Below are positions 1 through 10,884 of a DNA stretch of 64,000 nt, one piece after another. Positions within the stretch are counted from its first letter, which is position 1, and every line of letters begins with the position of its first letter. The DNA lies in NCBI GenBank assembly GCA_949316235.1, contig OX438744.1, positions 28,406,278 to 28,470,277 of the forward strand. The letters run 5' to 3'. Made by a program: the position numbers and the translations under genes. The notes below the pieces were generated by a model. That model saw only the letters and a list, made by a program, of their open reading frames with translations. It was not told where the DNA came from and ran no database searches. Source of the stretch: Oegoconia quadripuncta. Lineage: Eukaryota > Arthropoda > Insecta > Lepidoptera > Autostichidae.

Positions 1-2
1 GA

Positions 3-1502
3 TTCATCTATAATACAAAGAATTCACCTAACACTAAGAGAGGAGAAATAACTTATACGGAATATGAGAAGGCAGAAAAGGTAATTATAAAGCTCATACA
101 AATAGAAAACAAAGAATGTATTGGAAAACGAAGCTCTAACCTGACAAATTTTCTGGACAAAGATGGGTTGGTAAGAATTAAAACTAAACTATTAATATCA
201 GATTTTCCAGAGAATATAAGAACACCTTACCTGCTCCTACCTAACAATCCAGTAGTCATGAAGATGGTGAGACAGAGACATATTCAGCTTCAACACGCAG
301 GTACTAACCAGCTAATCTCCGACATCCGTACGAGGTTCTGGATTATTGGAATCCGGCGATTAGTAAAATCTGTAATTTCAACTTGTGTAACTTGCACAAG
401 ATATAGGTGTAAACCAGTCCAAGCACCTGCTGCACCACTGCCACCGGAGCGTACCACGTGCGCGGCTCCTTTTCAAACAACTGGAGTCGACCTGGCGGGT
501 CCTCTGTACTTACGAGGTGGCGACAAGTGCTGGATTGTACTATTTACTTGTGCGGTCTACCGCGCAGTACATTTAGAAATAGTAAGATCCTTGTCCACAG
601 AAGCTTTTATAATGGCGCTAAGACGGTTTGTCGCGCGTAGAGGTCGCGCGGATATGATAATGTCTGACCACGGCACAAATTTTCTTGGAACTAAGAATTT
701 AATTTCTTCTCTAGATTGGAAGGAGGTGCAGCGCCAGTCATCTGTCCGGCGCCTCGCCTGGAAAATGAACGTGCCAACGGCCGCCTGGTGGGGAGGCTAT
801 TGGGAACGCCTCATCAGAATTATGAAGGACCTGCTACGGCGCATCTTGGGTAATAAGTCCGTAATGTATGACGAGCTGGAGACCATCGTATGCGATTGCG
901 AAGCTACGATGAATGGACGACCATTAACGTATGTATGCGATGACAAAGGTGAAGGCTTAGAGCCCTTAACACCTGCTTATTTTATACAGCCAATACCTGC
1001 AACGGATATGACGGATTTCGACCAAATCGATGCGACCAGCTTCAATCACCGCCTGCAATATTTACAAAACCTAAGAGAACAATTTAGGCAACGATTTAAG
1101 GCAGAATACTTGACGTTACTAGTATTAAAAGGTAAGGAAAATAAGAACAACTTAATAGTGGGCGATATTGTTTTGATAGAAACGGATGAAAAACGAATTA
1201 AATGGCCTCTGGGAGTTGTAGAAAGTATTTTCGTAGGTAACGATGGTGTGGAAAGAACTGCGCGAGTGAAGACTGCTTTTGGGTCTAGAGTTCGTCCTGT
1301 TCAGAGACTGTATAAGCTAGAGGTACCTTCAAGTAACTACTTTCCATTATTAGGTAAGAATCCCGACGTTTCTAAGGACTCTATGTCAAATGATGGCCAA
1401 GAAGGTGAAGGTCAACCACCTGCAATTGATAGTAAACCTCAGCAGGCAACTCGCAGTGGTAGAATTGTAAAATTTCCTCTTAAATATAATTTGTATTTAT
1501 AA
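3..1502 (+). CDS. BEL/Pao LTR retrotransposon polyprotein, integrase and C-terminal part (5' end off window)
   Basis: The frame is open from the window edge, so the start is missing. Counting residues from the TTG at 168, a zinc-binding HHCC module (H38, H43, C73, C76) is followed by an integrase core with the acidic triad D108 (in GVDLAGPL), D167 (in SDHGTNF) and E213 (in WWGGYWERL). The rest is the C-terminal domain usual in insect BEL/Pao integrases (DUF5641-like), ending at TAA 1500-1502. Integrase inserts the reverse-transcribed element DNA into the host genome. No stop or frameshift breaks the visible 1.5 kb, so the copy looks fairly young; whether it is complete cannot be judged because gag, protease and RT lie outside. 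No envelope-like ORF follows. Family assignment rests on motif order and is firm; activity is unknown. Confidence 0.93.
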   Translation, partial: FIYNTKNSPNTKRGEITYTEYEKAEKVIIKLIQIENKECIGKRSSNLTNFLDKDGLVRIKTKLLISDFPENIRTPYLLLPNNPVVMKMVRQRHIQLQHAGTNQLISDIRTRFWIIGIRRLVKSVISTCVTCTRYRCKPVQAPAAPLPPERTTCAAPFQTTGVDLAGPLYLRGGDKCWIVLFTCAVYRAVHLEIVRSLSTEAFIMALRRFVARRGRADMIMSDHGTNFLGTKNLISSLDWKEVQRQSSVRRLAWKMNVPTAAWWGGYWERLIRIMKDLLRRILGNKSVMYDELETIVCDCEATMNGRPLTYVCDDKGEGLEPLTPAYFIQPIPATDMTDFDQIDATSFNHRLQYLQNLREQFRQRFKAEYLTLLVLKGKENKNNLIVGDIVLIETDEKRIKWPLGVVESIFVGNDGVERTARVKTAFGSRVRPVQRLYKLEVPSSNYFPLLGKNPDVSKDSMSNDGQEGEGQPPAIDSKPQQATRSGRIVKFPLKYNLYL

Positions 1503-1821
1503 GATTACCTGAGACAATTAAATAAAACTAAACGTCATTTTCATGCGTGTATTTTGTCTGTAAAGGTTACAATGTAAGGAAAACAAAATCAAGTTTGTAA
1601 TTTATTATGACTTGCGTCAATTTACCTAAATGTTACTAAAAAAAAAAAAAAAAAACTGAAATATTAATAATTCCACTAGCTAAGGTTTTATATAAGTAAC
1701 CTAATTTGTATGTAACAATCATTGTTGGTTTGATAAGATATCTTATATAATTGAGCATACTGATAACGACATGTGTTCGGATACGCTTATACTTTTTTTA
1801 CCTTTTTTCTGGCTTGGAGGA

Positions 1822-2084
1822 TGTTGTGAAATGGTGTATTTTAAGTATCCGACTGTAGTAACACTGCGACTCTATTGTTTAGTCTATAACATGATTGTTC
1901 TATTATTGTTTATGGCTCCAATAAAGTTTATCAAGAAAAACTACGTTCTTATAAATTACTGCATCGAAAGGCTATCCAATCGCCTAGCTGGTCCACAAAT
2001 CCATTATTCAAAAGATACCATATTGCTCCTGCGCAATCTGTTAACCGGATTTTGTAATTTTTGAATAGTGTTTTATTTATTACA
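1822..2084 (+). mobile_element. Putative 3' LTR of the BEL/Pao element
   Basis: A purine run (GGAGGA) directly precedes TGTTGTGAAATGG at 1822. The stretch contains AATAAAG near 1920 and ends ...TTATTACA at 2084, giving TGT...ACA ends. This is the expected place for polypurine tract plus LTR, 320 bp after the integrase stop. The 5' LTR is outside the window, so the boundaries cannot be checked. The 1503-1821 spacer holds an 18-A run at about 1638-1655 and no gene. Confidence 0.35.
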
Positions 2085-3202
2085 CTGATTTGTGTTCTGC
2101 ATGAGCAGTATGTTATCTTCTTAAATATAGTTAGTAGGTCATGGTCACCCTACCATATTAGGATTGGGTACTTTGGCTATACTATCATGAAAATTATGCT
2201 AAATAATTTTTATTCGATTTTTTTATAATGAACAATACGCTAAATAATTTATTATTATTATTATTTGTTTATTAAAATAAGGTGACATTTGTGACCTCAA
2301 TGCAACACAAAAAGAGAGGTCACAGTTCTGAAGTTACACCTAATACATTTTATTGATGTCATCATGGAAATTGTCAGGATTTAATACCAAATAATACAAT
2401 CCCGAAATTTGTATTAGAAACCCACAAAGTTTTACGCGAGACAATTGCGCATAAATTGGGCCCCCGTATATCTGTCCCTTACAAACGCGTGAGTTAGTGG
2501 AAAAAGATGCAAATTGTAGGGCAGATAATTGGCGCGTAAGTATTCTTACAAAATAGTCCTGAGACCAAGCAAAAAACAGAAATGGCACCACAAACATTTA
2601 AATTTTACACGTGATTACGCACACATACACTACGCGACAGAAAGAAGACACTTTTAGAAAAGTGGCTGCACGTTACTTCATACAGCTCTCCGCCTTTCTT
2701 TTTTAACTGACTTCAAAAAAGAAGGAGGTTCTGTGTTCGGGGCGTATTTTTATCTAAGTATGGTATGATATGGTAAGTTAGTTGTTATTAAACACCATTG
2801 GAATGTTAAAATGTATTCTAAGTGTGAATTAACAATAATAGATTACTTTTTATTGATAAAAGGATAGACATTGAAAGCAAAGCTGTCAATACTCTTATTA
2901 GCACAATAATTTGTAAAACATAACATTTAAAATAGATATATAGGTCCCTACTTAATTATGTTACTAATAGTTTAGTGTTACATATTTAAAATTATGCTAA
3001 AAAAAATTCTCAGCTCCAAAAATTTCAAGTCATTTACAAAACGAATAAGTATGTGGTAGGTATATGGTATATTCGGGCAGATTTACAATGTAGAACACAT
3101 AGTGACGGCGCTCTGCGGACAAACCAATGAGAGAGATATTTACATAATTCGAAAATGGAGCTAGTGAGGCCATGATTTAGCAAAATTCGTGGACTGTCTT
3201 AC
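2085..3202. other. AT-rich intergenic stretch, no gene seen
   Basis: Mostly low-complexity AT with ATT runs near 2250. At 2701-2750 there is the ACTTCAAAAAAGAAGGAGG motif that recurs widely in lepidopteran intergenic DNA and is probably transposon-derived. The open frame at 2340-2597 has no recognisable protein features. Confidence 0.5.
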
Positions 3203-3265
3203 AGGCGGCGGCGGTTGTTCCAAATACTGCAACGCGGCGGAGTCTCGCGAGTATTCACCATCGTT
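3203..3265 (-). CDS. Candidate internal coding exon of an unrecognised gene (63 bp)
   Basis: A short GC- and CpG-rich island stands out in AT-rich flanks. Read on the minus strand, an acceptor-like TATTACACAG precedes the segment and a donor CCT|GTAAGA follows. Between them 21 codons are open in phase 0, reading NDGEYSRDSAAL, then QYLEQ and a run of four prolines. Codon structure, splice-like borders and base composition all suggest an exon. No partner exon was identified in the window and I do not recognise the protein. It could be an alternative exon of a large gene whose other exons lie outside. On the plus strand the island also begins after CTTACAG, but the frame there looks less protein-like. 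Confidence 0.3.
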
Positions 3266-3516
3266 CTGTGTAATACCGATATTTACTATTAATATACCAC
3301 CACATAATCATAATTTTTTTTTGGCATCATAAAATGTTCAGTGTGTACCGTTTATTGACATATTTAAGGACAGAAATAGGAGAAGATACTGATTCCTGAG
3401 ATACAGTTGTCTACCTAGTTCGGGAAGCAGAGACTTCATAATATAACGTGTGTAAAATATTTTGTTAATAAATAAATAATAAAAAGAATATTGAACAAAT
3501 ATTTGATCTATATGTA

Positions 3517-3804
3517 TTAGGCGACCGATTGGTATAGCCTGTAATGAGCTCGCTTCGTAAACCAAAAGTTGATGTTCGAATACTGTTAGGAGTAAATGTT
3601 CGAGTTATGTATACGAACATTTATTCCTAAGTAAATTATGTTCATATATGACGGTGACTGCTTTCCATCAGATGACCCGCATGCTCGTTTGCCGCCCTCT
3701 CATATAAAAAAATATATATAAATATTATGTATGTTATAGTATCCATAGCAGCTTTTCCCAGTCTGGGACTAAACAATTGGTGTAAGTGTCCTAAATATTT
3801 ATTC
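3517..3804 (+). mobile_element. SINE family S1 copy (tRNA-derived), interrupted by a LINE tail
   Basis: Head GACCGATTGGTATAG matches other S1 copies; the body has GAACATTTATTCC, and the tail TAGTATCCATAG...GTGTAAGTGTCC...AATATTTATT is shared with 6059, 8918 and 60734. The head is degraded. An unrelated 66-bp segment (3649-3714) sits in the middle. Confidence 0.75.
3649..3714 (+). mobile_element. LINE 3' tail nested in a SINE
   Basis: CATCAGATGACCCGCATGC, then GCTCGTTTGCCGCC and a short A-rich end, is the kind of 3' terminus seen on common lepidopteran LINEs. It interrupts the S1 copy at the AT-rich TTTATATAAA position. Confidence 0.6.
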
Positions 3805-4594
3805 TTTATAAGCGAAACGAGGAGAAAGATAAAAATTTGCTTCAATAGACATTGTATTATATTTATTCATTAAAATTAAATTTAATAAATTTTCCAATAG
3901 TAGTACTGAGTGTGTGCGTGTCTTTGTTCGAATGCGTATCAGTAATGCGTCGACTGATTTGAGTGCGGGAACTAGGGGGCAGGTCCTCAGCCATTTTTGA
4001 TGTAAATCGGTTAAGCCTGGGTATTTAGCTTTTAACACAGTTTTTGCGGCATATTTCGATGATATCATAGTCTTCAAAGCACAAAGGGTTTTCAACATTT
4101 TTGATTTGTATATTTAAGATTACATACCTAAATTCGGAGATATTATGTTCAATTTAGCTTTTGGCTGCAGTTGGTATAGTTTTTCTGAATGATATAACCC
4201 GCTTGTTTTACCCGGGATTTTATAAATTTATTTTAATTGATACACCTATAATATCCGGGCTGGAGTACCTCGCTCAACGTCATCTCATAGGGTATTAAAG
4301 AACAACGCTCAAGTCATGTTGAGCAATCAGTGATCAGTTTTATTTTATTATTGAATCTTAATTATGAATGTACGTCGTTGTCTCAATATTTTGTTAGCTA
4401 ATTCGCATATTTATTTACTTATTTATTCCAATCTATCGTCTGTATCTATTTGAGTACCTATACTGCATTTGAATACCTACACGTATACCTACATGACATT
4501 ATTCACTGACGCGCACAGTAAAATATGCATGTCTGGTTGTTCTCTTTTGTACTCCTCGTGGGTAATAGCTGAAAATCTGTGTTTTGCTCTCTGA
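3805..4594. other. Intergenic; contains a dispersed repeat also seen at 46.2-46.4 kb
   Basis: About 3900-4080 (TTTAACACAGTTTTTGCGGC, then CATATTTCGATGATATC) resembles 46370-46411, so both are copies of one dispersed repeat. The open frame across it on the minus strand is not recognisable. The remainder is AT-rich without gene features. Confidence 0.5.
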
Positions 4595-4776
4595 GCAATT
4601 ATACACACTGAGCTATGACCCATTTGTACGGCTGTAGCACACACATACTCTAGTGTATCCTGATGTTTATTTTTATGGATTGTTATAAAATATGTTTATC
4701 CAATTGCTTTGAAACTTATAACTTATGGTATGTGTGTGACTGGAGAAACAAATAAACGATCTATCTATCTATCTAT
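4595..4776 (+). mobile_element. LINE 3' UTR fragment with ATCT tail
   Basis: ACACTGAGCTATGACCCATT then GCACACACA and AATAAACG followed by (ATCT)4. The first part is shared with 12440-12585, which ends in its own AATAAATG. Short microsatellite tails of this type are typical of non-LTR retrotransposons. Confidence 0.65.
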
Positions 4777-5264
4777 CATGATCTCAACTAAAAACTAGTT
4801 GAAAAGGGATAGGTACAAGTACTTCAAGGTAAATATGGGCATCGACCAACTTCGTGTTTCCGAAGATAATCGACCGAAACTAGGCAGTATATGACATGGA
4901 GCTGCTCTTACTAATTGCCCTAACGATTATGTTTTGTACTAAAGAGAATATTGTAATTTGTAAGATATTTATGCAATAAAATAAAAATGGTCCAATTGCA
5001 TGGTTATTATGTAAGAAACACAATACTTCAGAATATTATTTTTATTCCCCTTAAATAAAACACGATGGAGGGGTTGTACCAGCTCTGTATGATTCCACAA
5101 TGTTTTCGCTCCTTAGTATTGCTTTTCATTTGTTAACATATAATATAAATTGACCTATTAATACTTATTAACCATAAAACTATTTTTTTTTCAGTAAAAA
5201 AAATACATAGATAACGTAAAAACTCGTTCAATGTTATTCAAATTTTAAACAGTTTTAAATTTTT
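4777..5264. other. Intergenic, no gene seen
   Basis: AT-rich unique-looking sequence. A splice-donor-like CAAG|GTAAAT near 4826 has no convincing exon beside it. Confidence 0.4.
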
Positions 5265-5505
5265 CAGCACGACGTTGATGTTAAGTGAAGATTGAACAGA
5301 AGGTGGAGGGGACTGGCTATCTTAACTCAAAAAGCCGGCACACAACAATTAATGCTATCAACATTGCTGGTTGGCGGCAGACTTAGATAAGATGGTAACA
5401 GCTTACCGGGCTGACATTTAAGAATATCCTACCACCAACCAAAGCGAGTACTATGTACCACACTGGGAATTGAACCTACGACCTCTTCTGTACACCTTAT
5501 GCATT
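5265..5505 (-). mobile_element. SINE family S2 copy, diverged
   Basis: Reverse-oriented S2: GACTGGCTATCTTA, GGCGGCAGACTTAGATAAGA, CCTACCACCAACCAAA and the degraded B-box region GGGAATTGAACC. Clearly older than the copies at 33287 and 43614. Confidence 0.75.
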
Positions 5506-6058
5506 CAAAAAGCTAATTTGACTAGCTAAGAGAACTTGATTTGGCAGCATTACAAAACGCATTTGCATTACACGAATCGGTAGGTATGTACCAACTCCTG
5601 TATCCTGGTCGGAATACGTCAACATATTTTTTCCCAAATAGTTTTGAGCGACGACGATAATAATACGATTGAGGAAGAACAGACAAAAATACATTTTCTC
5701 CTCAAAGCAACCTTCCGCCTATTAGAAAAGTATTTATTTGCCAAAACAAAACAAACCTCTGACATCATCCGAGATCACACACATGTTAGGAAAATACAAA
5801 CGTGAAACACAAACGAGGGAGGACATTCGATAAAACTACTCTCGACTCGAACAAATGTGCATTTGTAAAATTCCACATCCAGAATCGGACGGACGTAATA
5901 TAATGGCATACAAAAAAAATTAAAACATAAATAAACAATTACAAGTCATAACATACATGGATTGTTAGCTTTATTTGCTTTAAACATAAGTAGTACAAAA
6001 GCTGTTCTCCTTACGTCTAAATTTTGAAATCATGCAAAGTATTAGATCCTGACTCAAC
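5506..6058. other. Intergenic, nothing recognised
   Basis: Unique-looking AT-rich sequence. The minus-strand open frame at 5497-5694 has no recognisable features. Confidence 0.4.
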
Positions 6059-6303
6059 ACAATTAGTGTAGTGGATAGTGACCCTGTCAGCGAAACCAAC
6101 GGTTGCGGGTTCGAATCCCGCGACGGGTAAATGTTTGTGTGATGAATACGAACATTTATTCCTGAGTCATGGATGTTTATATAAATATTTATGTATGTTT
6201 ATCCGTTATCTAGTATCCATAGTACAAGCTTTGCTTAGTTTGGGACTAGATGATTGGTGTAAGTGTTCGAAATATTTATTATTATTATTATTTATTATTA
6301 AAT
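6059..6303 (+). mobile_element. SINE family S1 copy with (ATT)n tail
   Basis: The tRNA-like head contains a good pol III B box, GGTTCGAATCC. The body is followed by the tail CTAGTATCCATAG...GGTGTAAGTGT and an ATT repeat. A 3' CCA and a folded tRNA body are absent, so it is a retroposon rather than a tRNA gene. Confidence 0.9.
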
Positions 6304-6364
6304 CTGAGGTAGGTAACTGTATTCAACTCAGGTCCAAACTCAAATGTCAATTTACAGAATAATA

Positions 6365-6780
6365 TTAGGTATACCTATGAAATTGGCGTTTTGTATGAAG
6401 AATTTCATTTAGACTGTTTTCTCCATACAATCATTTTTGATTTTTAATTGGGAACGGCCAATCCAAATTTAGCTAAACTTTGTGTGTATTATCGGATAAC
6501 ATTAAGTTAAGTATAGGCAGCGTTAATTTTTAAAAGTAACCGCTTTATAAAAGTTTCAGCGAATCTAAGAAATGATTATGGGAAGCACATGAAAGGAGCT
6601 CTGTTCAATTTTTTTTTATTATGTGATTTAGCACAGAAATTAAAAAAATATTACAATGTGAAATCTTGAAACAATATTCCATTTTCCAAATAAAAAACAA
6701 ATTTGGATTATAGCATTTAAAATCGCAGGAATTGGTACATATGATTAATGAAGAAAAAAAACACCAAATTCAGAACCGAC
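6365..6780 (+). mobile_element. MITE family G, copy 1
   Basis: Begins ATTAGGTATACCTATGAAAT and runs through CCGCTTTATAAAAGTTTCAG. It matches 63000-63400 in reverse orientation over about 400 bp. The right end (CACCAAATTCAG) is diverged from the inverted left end. Non-autonomous; no ORF. Confidence 0.65.
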
Positions 6781-6859
6781 TTATATAATTGCTATTTTAT
6801 AGAGGTATATTAGAGATGTAATTTCGAATAATTAAGCCTAAAAAAACACGAGCGCTTAG

Positions 6860-7235
6860 TCATTTCATAGGTAAAGACCCAATATTTATTATTGCATTTG
6901 AAATAGGAGCGGACAGAGCTATGAGCGTAAAGTCCGGAAGATGTGAATAGCGTTCTCCAATTTGGTCTTTCGTCTGCTATGAAACGTTAAAGGGTTGTTG
7001 TAGGATCCGCGGAAAAGCGGAACCGCGGAGGTCAAACGCGGAAGTCGGATTCTATGTCAATAAGGTGTAAAAAGGCGGAAAAGCGGTATATCTACGAAAG
7101 CGGTATGTGAAACCTTGAAATAATATTCCATTTTCCAAATAAAAAACAAATTTGGATATAGATTTGAAAATCGCAGGAATTGGTACATATGATTAACGAA
7201 GAAAAAAAACTTCAATTTCAAAGGTAAAGACCCAA
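6860..7235. mobile_element. Second MITE G remnant plus CGG-rich short repeats
   Basis: CATTTCATAGGTAAAGACCC at 6864 and 7100-7235 (ATTCCATTTTCCAAATAAA, AATCGCAGGAATTGGTACAT) are G end sequences. Between them, 7005-7100 has repeated GCGGAAAAGCGG / ACGCGGAAG units. It looks like a rearranged G copy. Confidence 0.5.
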
Positions 7236-7570
7236 TACTTAAGCCATTTTTGGATAAGTTACATTGAAAATTGACACTTAGGGCTTTATCACTAATGGGT
7301 ATGAGACTATTAGACTACTAGTAGTCTATAAGTAGGAGGTCCGTGAAGTAGAATTTTACTTCTCAAATGGCAAGTTTCGCTTATCACCACAAAATTTACA
7401 AAGAAATCAAAATTTTCTTCAAGAATTTTCAATGAGAAGTTGGTCCTGCTAGAAGCGCCAAGTTCGTGCCAACAACGTCCAAAAAAGTCTTGAGATATGT
7501 TGTTAAATATTTGACATCAACGACATTATCACAGAGCATCTTCTGAAAGATATAAGTGCTGCAGTGTTTA

Positions 7571-7908
7571 TTTTTTTATTTTTTTTTATGCACGACGGGT
7601 TCGTAATTGACCTCAATCACACCTGATGTTCAGTGAAGATGTGGTCGAGGATGAGATGAGGACATGGAAACCCCAACACATTTGGGGGACTGGCTATCTT
7701 ATCTCTGACAACCGGAACACAACAATGCTATTGACATTGCTGCTTGGCGGCAGATTTAGATAAGTTGGTGGTAGCTAGCCGCGCAGACATTTTAAAATGC
7801 CCTACCACCAACCAAACAGAGTACTTAAACATGTACCCCGCTGGGGATCGAACCCGCGACCTCCGAATCCTAAACCCAATGTTATTTACATTGAGCCACG
7901 GAGGCGGT
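7571..7908 (-). mobile_element. SINE family S2 copy, near full length
   Basis: Plus-strand order is 3' tail (TTTTTATGCACGACGGG), body (CAACACATTTGGGGGACTGG), then head (GGGGATCGAACCCGCGACCT), i.e. a minus-strand tRNA-derived SINE whose B box reads GGTTCGATCCC. Confidence 0.9.
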
Positions 7909-8309
7909 TTATGTTATATTGTGAATTCATATTTACCTAAATCAAAATGAAAAACTGCTGCGGACAAAATTATTCCAAGGTTGGAATAAGACTAGGTAGT
8001 CTAAGAATAATACATATAAGTATTGTAATTGCGTTCGTTTGAACTTCGAAAAATACTTCGATTTAACAGTTAGCGCTTTTGGCGCCATTCCAACACGCGT
8101 CCTGCGCACACGCCTTGCCAAAACGCAGGCAGCTACGAAAATTTAACGATCGACAACAATATTTCTAAGAAATCGGACCTAACTTCTAATACTAACTACT
8201 GGCTTTGTTAATGCGTTCAACAGGAGCAAGGTAGAGCTGGATAAATATAACAACATTCAGTCTAAGAGATAAGCGCACTTTTGGAAACCATCGCCTGCAA
8301 GGCAGATTT
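7909..8309. other. Intergenic, nothing recognised
   Basis: Slightly GC-richer around 8085-8130; no exon signal that I trust. Confidence 0.35.
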
Positions 8310-8745
8310 TATTGAAATGAAAATTATTTATTCATGTAGGCAATACAATATGCACTTATGAACGTCACTTGTTTTTTAAACTACCACTAGCTCGGAACGC
8401 GACCACTACTGAGAAGAGCTGGCGAGAAACTCGGAGAGTTTACAATCTAGAAAGGTTACAACAATTTTTATATATCGTATAGAGGAGCCGTTTAATCCCA
8501 TGGATTGCTATCATTAATGTAGTCTGAAAGTAAAATCCCTTTTTTACATAATTTTTGTTTTTTAATAAGTTTAAATTTATTAAGCGGAAGGTTCTGTATA
8601 TCCATGGGAACCTTGTTGTAGAAGCGCACACATTGACCTCTGAATGACTTACTAACTTTACTAAGTCTACTAAAAGGTACAGCTAATTGATTTTCGTTCC
8701 TTGTCGTCATTATGTCGGTCACAATGTCTTTATCATTCAACATAC
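8310..8745 (-). mobile_element. LINE fragment: C-terminus of reverse transcriptase ORF plus 3' UTR
   Basis: On the minus strand 8492-8743 encodes a typical end of a Jockey/CR1-type ORF2 (FRGQCVRFYNKVP, NLPLNKFK). It is followed by a 3' UTR with TTTCTCGCCAGCTCTTCTC and ATGAATAAAT. A diverged copy lies at 58018-58330. The frame is disrupted near the end, so it is dead. Confidence 0.75.
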
Positions 8746-8917
8746 TTTTTCTTTCTTACATTATTCTCTTTTCATGCTTTACCGGTGGGATGCCGGCCTA
8801 GTCATATACATATATATATTAGGAGCGTAGGGTATAGAATGCATGGTGTTTTTATTTTAGCGGACCCAAAATCTTACATTCAGGTACCTACTCTTATTTT
8901 ATTACGACGACGATGAC

Positions 8918-9163
8918 GACCGATTGGTGTAGTGGATAGTGGCCCTGTCAGCAAAACCAACGGTTGCGGGTTCGAATCCTGCGACGGGTAAATGTTTGTG
9001 TGATGATTTGATGAATATGAACAATTATTCCTGAGTCATGGATGTTTATATAAATATTTATGTATGTTTATCCGTTATCTAGTATCCATAGCACAAGCTC
9101 TGCTTAGTTAGGGACTAGATGATTGGTGTAAGTGTCCGAAATATTTATTATTATTATTATCTT
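8918..9163 (+). mobile_element. SINE family S1 copy, full length
   Basis: GACCGATTGGTGTAGTGGAT head, GGTTCGAATCC B box, shared body and tail, ending in (ATT)4. Very close to the copy at 6059. Confidence 0.92.
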
Positions 9164-9179
9164 ACTTTCTAGGGTACAT

Positions 9180-9366
9180 TTTTTTTAATGCACGACGGAT
9201 TCGTACTTAACCTCAATCACACCTGATATTAAGTGAAGATAAGGTCGAAGGTGAAAGCGTACTGACCCGGAAACCCCAACACATTTGGGGGACTGACTAT
9301 CTTATCTCTAACAACCGGAACACAACAATGCTATTAACATTGCTGCTTGGCGGCAGATTTAGATCT
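9180..9366 (-). mobile_element. SINE family S2 copy, head truncated
   Basis: Has the A/T tail, GCACGACGGATTCGTAC, AACACATTTGGGGGACTGAC and GCTTGGCGGCAGATTTAGAT, then breaks off before the tRNA-like head. Confidence 0.85.
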
Positions 9367-9926
9367 TAATATTACTATATAATTAACTACACATTTCAGC
9401 CGCATGATGTGCATAATATTCAATAATATTATGTCATCATGTCCACTCATTATAGAGACCAATCCGGATAAAGACTGGACACACAAACACACACACTTCA
9501 AACACACAACACTCAACGTTTTGCGTCGGGTTTTAAAAATTATAAATTCGACTGTTCCTCACGAGTTCATAGTTAATACATTGAAACCTAATTTTAAAAC
9601 AAAGAATAGATTTTATCTAGTGACATTGGCAAGCCTCGAATGCTCGGAGGCCAAGACCACAGGTGTAATGTAGATCATGAGTTCGACGCCCGGCTGTGGC
9701 AGATTGAGGGTACCTAAGTACCACCCGTCCTACGCATGTTAATCTGTCTTGGTTACATCTAGTAGGAGCGAACGCGATCCAGGGGAAAATCTAGGTTGAA
9801 TTGTAATTGGAGTACCTACTTTGAATCTAGGTATGCTATTTTAAAGACTAGGTACATATTATATTATCTGTGTTAAGATGTGTACTGGCAACTTTTATGC
9901 GTTGTTTACGTTTTGTATCGCTGAAC
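9367..9926. other. Intergenic, possible unclassified repeat
   Basis: 9650-9790 is less AT-rich and reads like a degraded repeat (GAGTTCGACGCCCGGCTGTG). The ORF at 9404-9673 has no recognisable protein signature. Confidence 0.3.
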
Positions 9927-10331
9927 TGAAATAAATCGTAGGCTTTTTGGCGGGATCTCGGCGAGTGAAGTTGCATTTTTGTTTATAATTCTTATAATTT
10001 GTGCATTCTGACTTTTGAAGTTTAATAATGGCAGAATATTGTGCAGCAAGCGTTAGTGATGGTGTACAAGTGAAGGGAAGTGTAAATTAAAGTGTGTAAC
10101 GAAACTTTCGGGTTCCCACAAGAAGTTGTCAACATCTTTTGTAAAGCATTCTGCCACTTTACTGAAGAATGACTTGACCGTGACAGTATACGCCAAGTAT
10201 ACGACGAAGTACTTGTTTTCACTGAGACTGACTAATAAATTGAAGAAATAAGAGAACTAAGACATGGCTGTATGGGCTATCCCTTTGCCTTCTCCGAAAG
10301 GAGTGAATAAAACGAAATGAAATAAATCATA
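9927..10331 (+). mobile_element. Retroposon family F, copy 1, with 14-bp target-site duplication
   Basis: A 377-bp unit (9941-10317) starts GGCTTTTTGGCGGGATCTCG and ends GAATAAAACGAAA. It is flanked by TGAAATAAATCGTA and TGAAATAAATCATA (13 of 14 identical), the mark of LINE-type retroposition. The 50869-51242 copy shares both ends. I see no tRNA, 5S or 7SL head and no good B box. AATAAA sits just before the A-rich end, as in a pol II transcript. A 20-codon ATG frame starts at 10028 but is broken in the other copy. Confidence 0.8.
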
Positions 10332-10349
10332 ATAAATAGCCTTGGATAT

Positions 10350-10450
10350 ACACACCTCCCTCACCTATACCTCTAGTAGTTCCACACTAGGCAACTAGGC
10401 TTGTACTTATTATGGGTACCAGATGGTTCACAAATATTATACATAATTTT
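10350..10450 (-). mobile_element. SINE family S3 tail fragment
   Basis: TAGTTCCACACTAGGCAACT, AGGCTTGTACTT and ACCAGATGGTT match S3 tails at 51545 and 60100. Confidence 0.7.
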
Positions 10451-10489
10451 GTTGAAAATACATATATATATCTAATCTAACTAATATTA

Positions 10490-10730
10490 TATGGACTAGC
10501 TTTCCGCCCGCGGCTTCTCCTGCGTGGATTAACTTTACCTCGGATAATGTTTAATTTGTTTATCCTGAGGGAACTACAGTACTACTTTATCTGGATGAAA
10601 AATATCGTATCTTTTAATCTAGGGTATATGTTATACCAAATTTCATCCAAATTCGTTCATTCGTTTCGCCGTGATTTAGGAACAAACAAGCAAGCAAACG
10701 TCTAAACTTTCGCATTTATAATATTAGTTA
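10490..10730 (-). mobile_element. RTE-like LINE or SINE 3' end
   Basis: CTAGCTTTCCGCCCGCGGCT...AAATTTCATCCAAATTCGTT...AACTTTCGCATTTATAATAT is the reverse of the AATGCGAAAGTTTG module also at 17800, 43318 and 44738. Confidence 0.65.
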
Positions 10731-10739
10731 CATTTACAG

Positions 10740-10858
10740 AGGACGCGGATTCGATGCCCAGCGATGTACATGTTTAGTACTCCGTTTGATTGGTGGTACG
10801 GCATTTTTAATAGGTCTACCTGGCCTACTATCTTGTCTAAGCCTGCTGCAAAACAGTA
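10740..10858 (+). mobile_element. SINE family S2 fragment
   Basis: GCGGATTCGATGCCCAGCGA, then TACTCCGTTTGATTGGTGGT and CTATCTTGTCTAAGCC; diverged and cut short at the 3' side. A further S2 piece lies at 11340-11390. Confidence 0.65.
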
Positions 10859-10884
10859 CCTACTATTAATCTTTAAATATTTAG

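Noticed and set aside
1771..2064. 97-codon frame after the BEL/Pao integrase as an envelope-like gene
   Set aside because: It lies mostly within the putative LTR and shows none of the features of an envelope protein.
8918..8990. tRNA gene
   Set aside because: Good A/B boxes but no closed cloverleaf and a fixed SINE body and tail; the same applies at 6059, 33287, 43614, 60075 and 60734.
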